DNA from: JAVBSN01 sp031556525 | Lineage (GTDB): Bacteria > Bacillota > Clostridia > Lachnospirales > Lachnospiraceae | Length of the DNA: 43,457 nt | Direction: 5' to 3' | Assembly: GCA_031556525.1 (NCBI GenBank) | Contig: JAVBSS010000045.1 | Location: 1 to 43,457 of the forward strand | In this document: positions 41,669 through 43,457 of the stretch, one piece after another | Position numbering within the stretch: the first letter of the stretch is position 1 | How the letters are laid out: each line of letters opens with the position of its first letter | Notes under the pieces: generated by a model | The model's input: the letters and a program-made list of their open reading frames with translations, nothing else | Databases searched by the model: none | What the model was told of the DNA's origin: nothing | Translations under genes and position numbers: made by a program

Positions 41669-43133
41669 CCTCTTCCTCCAAAATCTCTCTGATTATATCT
41701 CTTTCATCCATATGGTACTTCTTACCTTTTATCTCTTGGTAATCTTCATGACCTTTTCCAGCTAATACAATTACATCGCCTGAATGTGCATTCATAATTG
41801 CATATCTAATTGCTTCTTTTCTATCTATAATCTCAACGTAATTACCGTTAGTCTTTGAAAATCCAGTCTTAATATCATCTATAATATCTTGTGGCTCTTC
41901 ATTTCTAGGATTATCAGATGTTATAATAGTTAAATCTGATAGATTACCAGATATTTCACCCATCTCAAATCTTCTAGCCTTAGATCTATTTCCTCCACAT
42001 CCAAATAGTGTAACTAACCTCTTTGGATTATATTCTTTTAAGGTAGTTAAAATACTTTCTAAACTTGCTTCATTATGTGCATAATCAATTATAATAGTAA
42101 ATTCATCTGATATTGGTATTAACTCTACTCTACCTTTAACATATATTTTGGTAAGAATATCTATTACTATATTCATTGGCACATCCATTACTCTTGCAAT
42201 AGCTATTGCAGCCAAAGAATTATATACACTAAATTTACCTGGCATATCAACCATAATATCTGCATTTTCAGTTCCTTTAAGATTATATTCTATTCCTAAA
42301 CAAGCATCCTTACTATATAATCTAACATCTTTGGCTATATAGTCCAAGCCTTCACTCATACCATATGTAATTACATCACAAGAATGACCTTTAAGTATTT
42401 CTTCATAATTATCATCATCAGCATTAAATATACCTACTTTACACAAAGAAAATAATTTGCTTTTCCACATTCTATATTCTTCAAAACTTTCATGTTCATT
42501 AGGTCCTATATGATCTTCTGATAAATTAGTAAATATTCCATAGTCAAAATCTACTCCAACTACTCTATCAAGCATTAGTCCTTGTGATGAAACTTCCATA
42601 ACAACACTATCTAATCCTGAATCAACCATTTCTCTAAGTATTTGCTGAACAATCATAGATTCTGGTGTAGTATTAGGCGCTGGTGTAGCTTTGTCTCCTA
42701 TTAAAATCTCTATAGTTCCAATAAGTCCTGTCTTATGTCCTGAATGTTCAAGCATTGATTGTATCATATATGCAGTTGTTGTTTTACCTTTAGTTCCTGT
42801 AATACCAATTACTTTTAGTTCTCTTGATGGATGACCATAATATGTTGCTGAAATCATTCCCATAGCATATCTACTATTTTCTACACGTATAACACATACA
42901 CTCTCTGGTATATCAATATCTATATCTGCTTTCTCAACAACTATAGCTACTGCACCTTTGCTAATTACATCTTCTATAAACTTGTGCCCATCAACTACAC
43001 TTCCAGATATGCAAAAAAATAGACTCCCTTCTACTACTTCCCTCGAGTCATTCTCTATAGTCTTTATCTCTGTAGATAAATCCCCTTTTAATATAGTGCA
43101 ATTAAGCCCTTCTAACAATGTTCCTATATTCAT
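41625..43133 (-). CDS. murE: UDP-N-acetylmuramyl-tripeptide synthetase (meso-DAP adding)
   Basis: 502 residues. Adds the third residue to the peptidoglycan stem using ATP. GITGTKGKTTTAYM is the Mur-ligase P-loop, the carbamylated Lys lies near EDHIG, and the C-terminal domain has TSDNPRNEEP. The DNPR motif marks meso-diaminopimelate specificity. Located between rpoZ and priA, where many relatives have the coaBC gene. It ends 44 bases inside priA, so the two are translationally coupled. Confidence 0.95.
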   Translation of the reverse strand: MNIGTLLEGLNCTILKGDLSTEIKTIENDSREVVEGSLFFCISGSVVDGHKFIEDVISKGAVAIVVEKADIDIDIPESVCVIRVENSRYAMGMISATYYGHPSRELKVIGITGTKGKTTTAYMIQSMLEHSGHKTGLIGTIEILIGDKATPAPNTTPESMIVQQILREMVDSGLDSVVMEVSSQGLMLDRVVGVDFDYGIFTNLSEDHIGPNEHESFEEYRMWKSKLFSLCKVGIFNADDDNYEEILKGHSCDVITYGMSEGLDYIAKDVRLYSKDACLGIEYNLKGTENADIMVDMPGKFSVYNSLAAIAIARVMDVPMNIVIDILTKIYVKGRVELIPISDEFTIIIDYAHNEASLESILTTLKEYNPKRLVTLFGCGGNRSKARRFEMGEISGNLSDLTIITSDNPRNEEPQDIIDDIKTGFSKTNGNYVEIIDRKEAIRYAIMNAHSGDVIVLAGKGHEDYQEIKGKKYHMDERDIIREILEEEDVDKICGYNNRYFA

Positions 43134-43160
43134 ATAAGTACACCTCCTCTATAATTGCAA

Positions 43161-43189
43161 ACCGTAGAAAACCTAAAGTTCTCTACGGT
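43161..43189 (-). terminator. Hairpin between rpoZ and murE
   Basis: ACCGTAGA (43161-43168)/TCTACGGT (43182-43189). The minus-strand flank TTTGCAATT is a weak T-run, so it is perhaps a partial terminator or attenuator inside the operon. Confidence 0.5.
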
Positions 43190-43207
43190 CTAAAATATGT
43201 CATATAA

Positions 43208-43441
43208 TTACTCGTCGTCGCCTACAATCTTAACCTTACTATTATATAATTCTTCAACTGCAACTGATAAAGGTTTCTTACCTTCATCATCAACTAAAGC
43301 TTCTTCTCCGCCTATAAGTTGTCTTGCTCTCTTTGCTGTAGCTAATACGATAGAATATCTACTTTGAACTACTGGTTGCTCTCCTGGTTCTACCTCACTA
43401 TTAACAACTGCCATTAAATCAGTATATGATGGATGTAACAT
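43208..43441 (-). CDS. rpoZ: RNA polymerase omega subunit
   Basis: 77 residues. Stabilises the beta' subunit. The central QSRYSIVLATAKRARQLIGG is the RpoZ signature, followed by an acidic loop and PLSVAVEEL. The start ATG at 43441 follows GAAAGGAG at the window's edge. It is the first visible gene of the long operon; gmk, commonly upstream, would lie beyond the window. Confidence 0.95.
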   Translation of the reverse strand: MLHPSYTDLMAVVNSEVEPGEQPVVQSRYSIVLATAKRARQLIGGEEALVDDEGKKPLSVAVEELYNSKVKIVGDDE

Positions 43442-43457
43442 AATTAAAACTCCTTTC

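Overview
The window is a stretch of low-GC, densely coded chromosome from a clostridial Firmicute, most likely Lachnospiraceae. Pointers are strong AGGAGG ribosome sites, consensus TTGACA/TATAAT promoters, a Clostridia-type isc operon (iscR-iscS-iscU-mnmA), a PadR/DUF1700/DUF4097 cassette, a rubredoxin-flavin reductase fusion typical of anaerobes, tiny holin-like type I toxins, and a rpoZ-to-thiN housekeeping operon. No species is assigned, and nothing looks like a prophage or conjugative element.

Layout. 1-2100: 3' part of gap (GAPDH, minus) diverging from a PHP-type histidinol phosphatase (plus). 2130-2850: a RelB/DinJ-RelE/ParE toxin-antitoxin operon whose toxin gene carries one in-frame TAG. 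2880-4800: padR-DUF1700-DUF4097 operon with a palindrome on its -10. 4800-5460: a candidate ~65-nt RNA and a ribbon-helix-helix gene remnant. 5460-9420: iscR-iscS-iscU-mnmA-HAD operon. 9490-14230: small conserved protein, SpoVB-like flippase, DegV, a type I toxin-antitoxin locus, rubredoxin-flavin reductase, membrane protein. 14228-24912: degenerate Fic protein, MetA, a secreted protein-OmpR regulator-sensor kinase operon, a 1244-residue hybrid sensor kinase, LigA and a pseudouridine synthase. 25200-28680: Lrp regulator with an unusual leader, membrane protein, tRNA-Arg(CCG), two tandem type I toxin-antitoxin loci, and a tail-to-tail pair of RlmH-family genes. 28677-30230: PutP. 30337-43441: thirteen minus-strand genes from rpoZ down to thiN (murE, priA, def, fmt, rsmB, rlmN, PP2C phosphatase, PASTA kinase, rsgA, rpe), linking translation maturation, rRNA modification, ribosome assembly, wall synthesis and Ser/Thr signalling.

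Most notable items. (1) The convergent RlmH-family pair: the minus copy keeps the SAM-binding glycine motif but has lost the usual C-terminal tail, while the plus copy keeps the tail ending in YHK but has lost the glycine motif. The partition suggests a heterodimeric methyltransferase. (2) Three type I toxin-antitoxin loci with convergent promoters, hairpins at the junction, and repeats that could let the RNA antitoxin pair with the toxin leader. (3) The nonsense-interrupted RelE/ParE toxin beside an intact antitoxin. (4) A Fic protein with Gln in place of the catalytic His but an intact inhibitory motif. All functional statements are by recognition of family motifs from the sequence alone; no database search was run.
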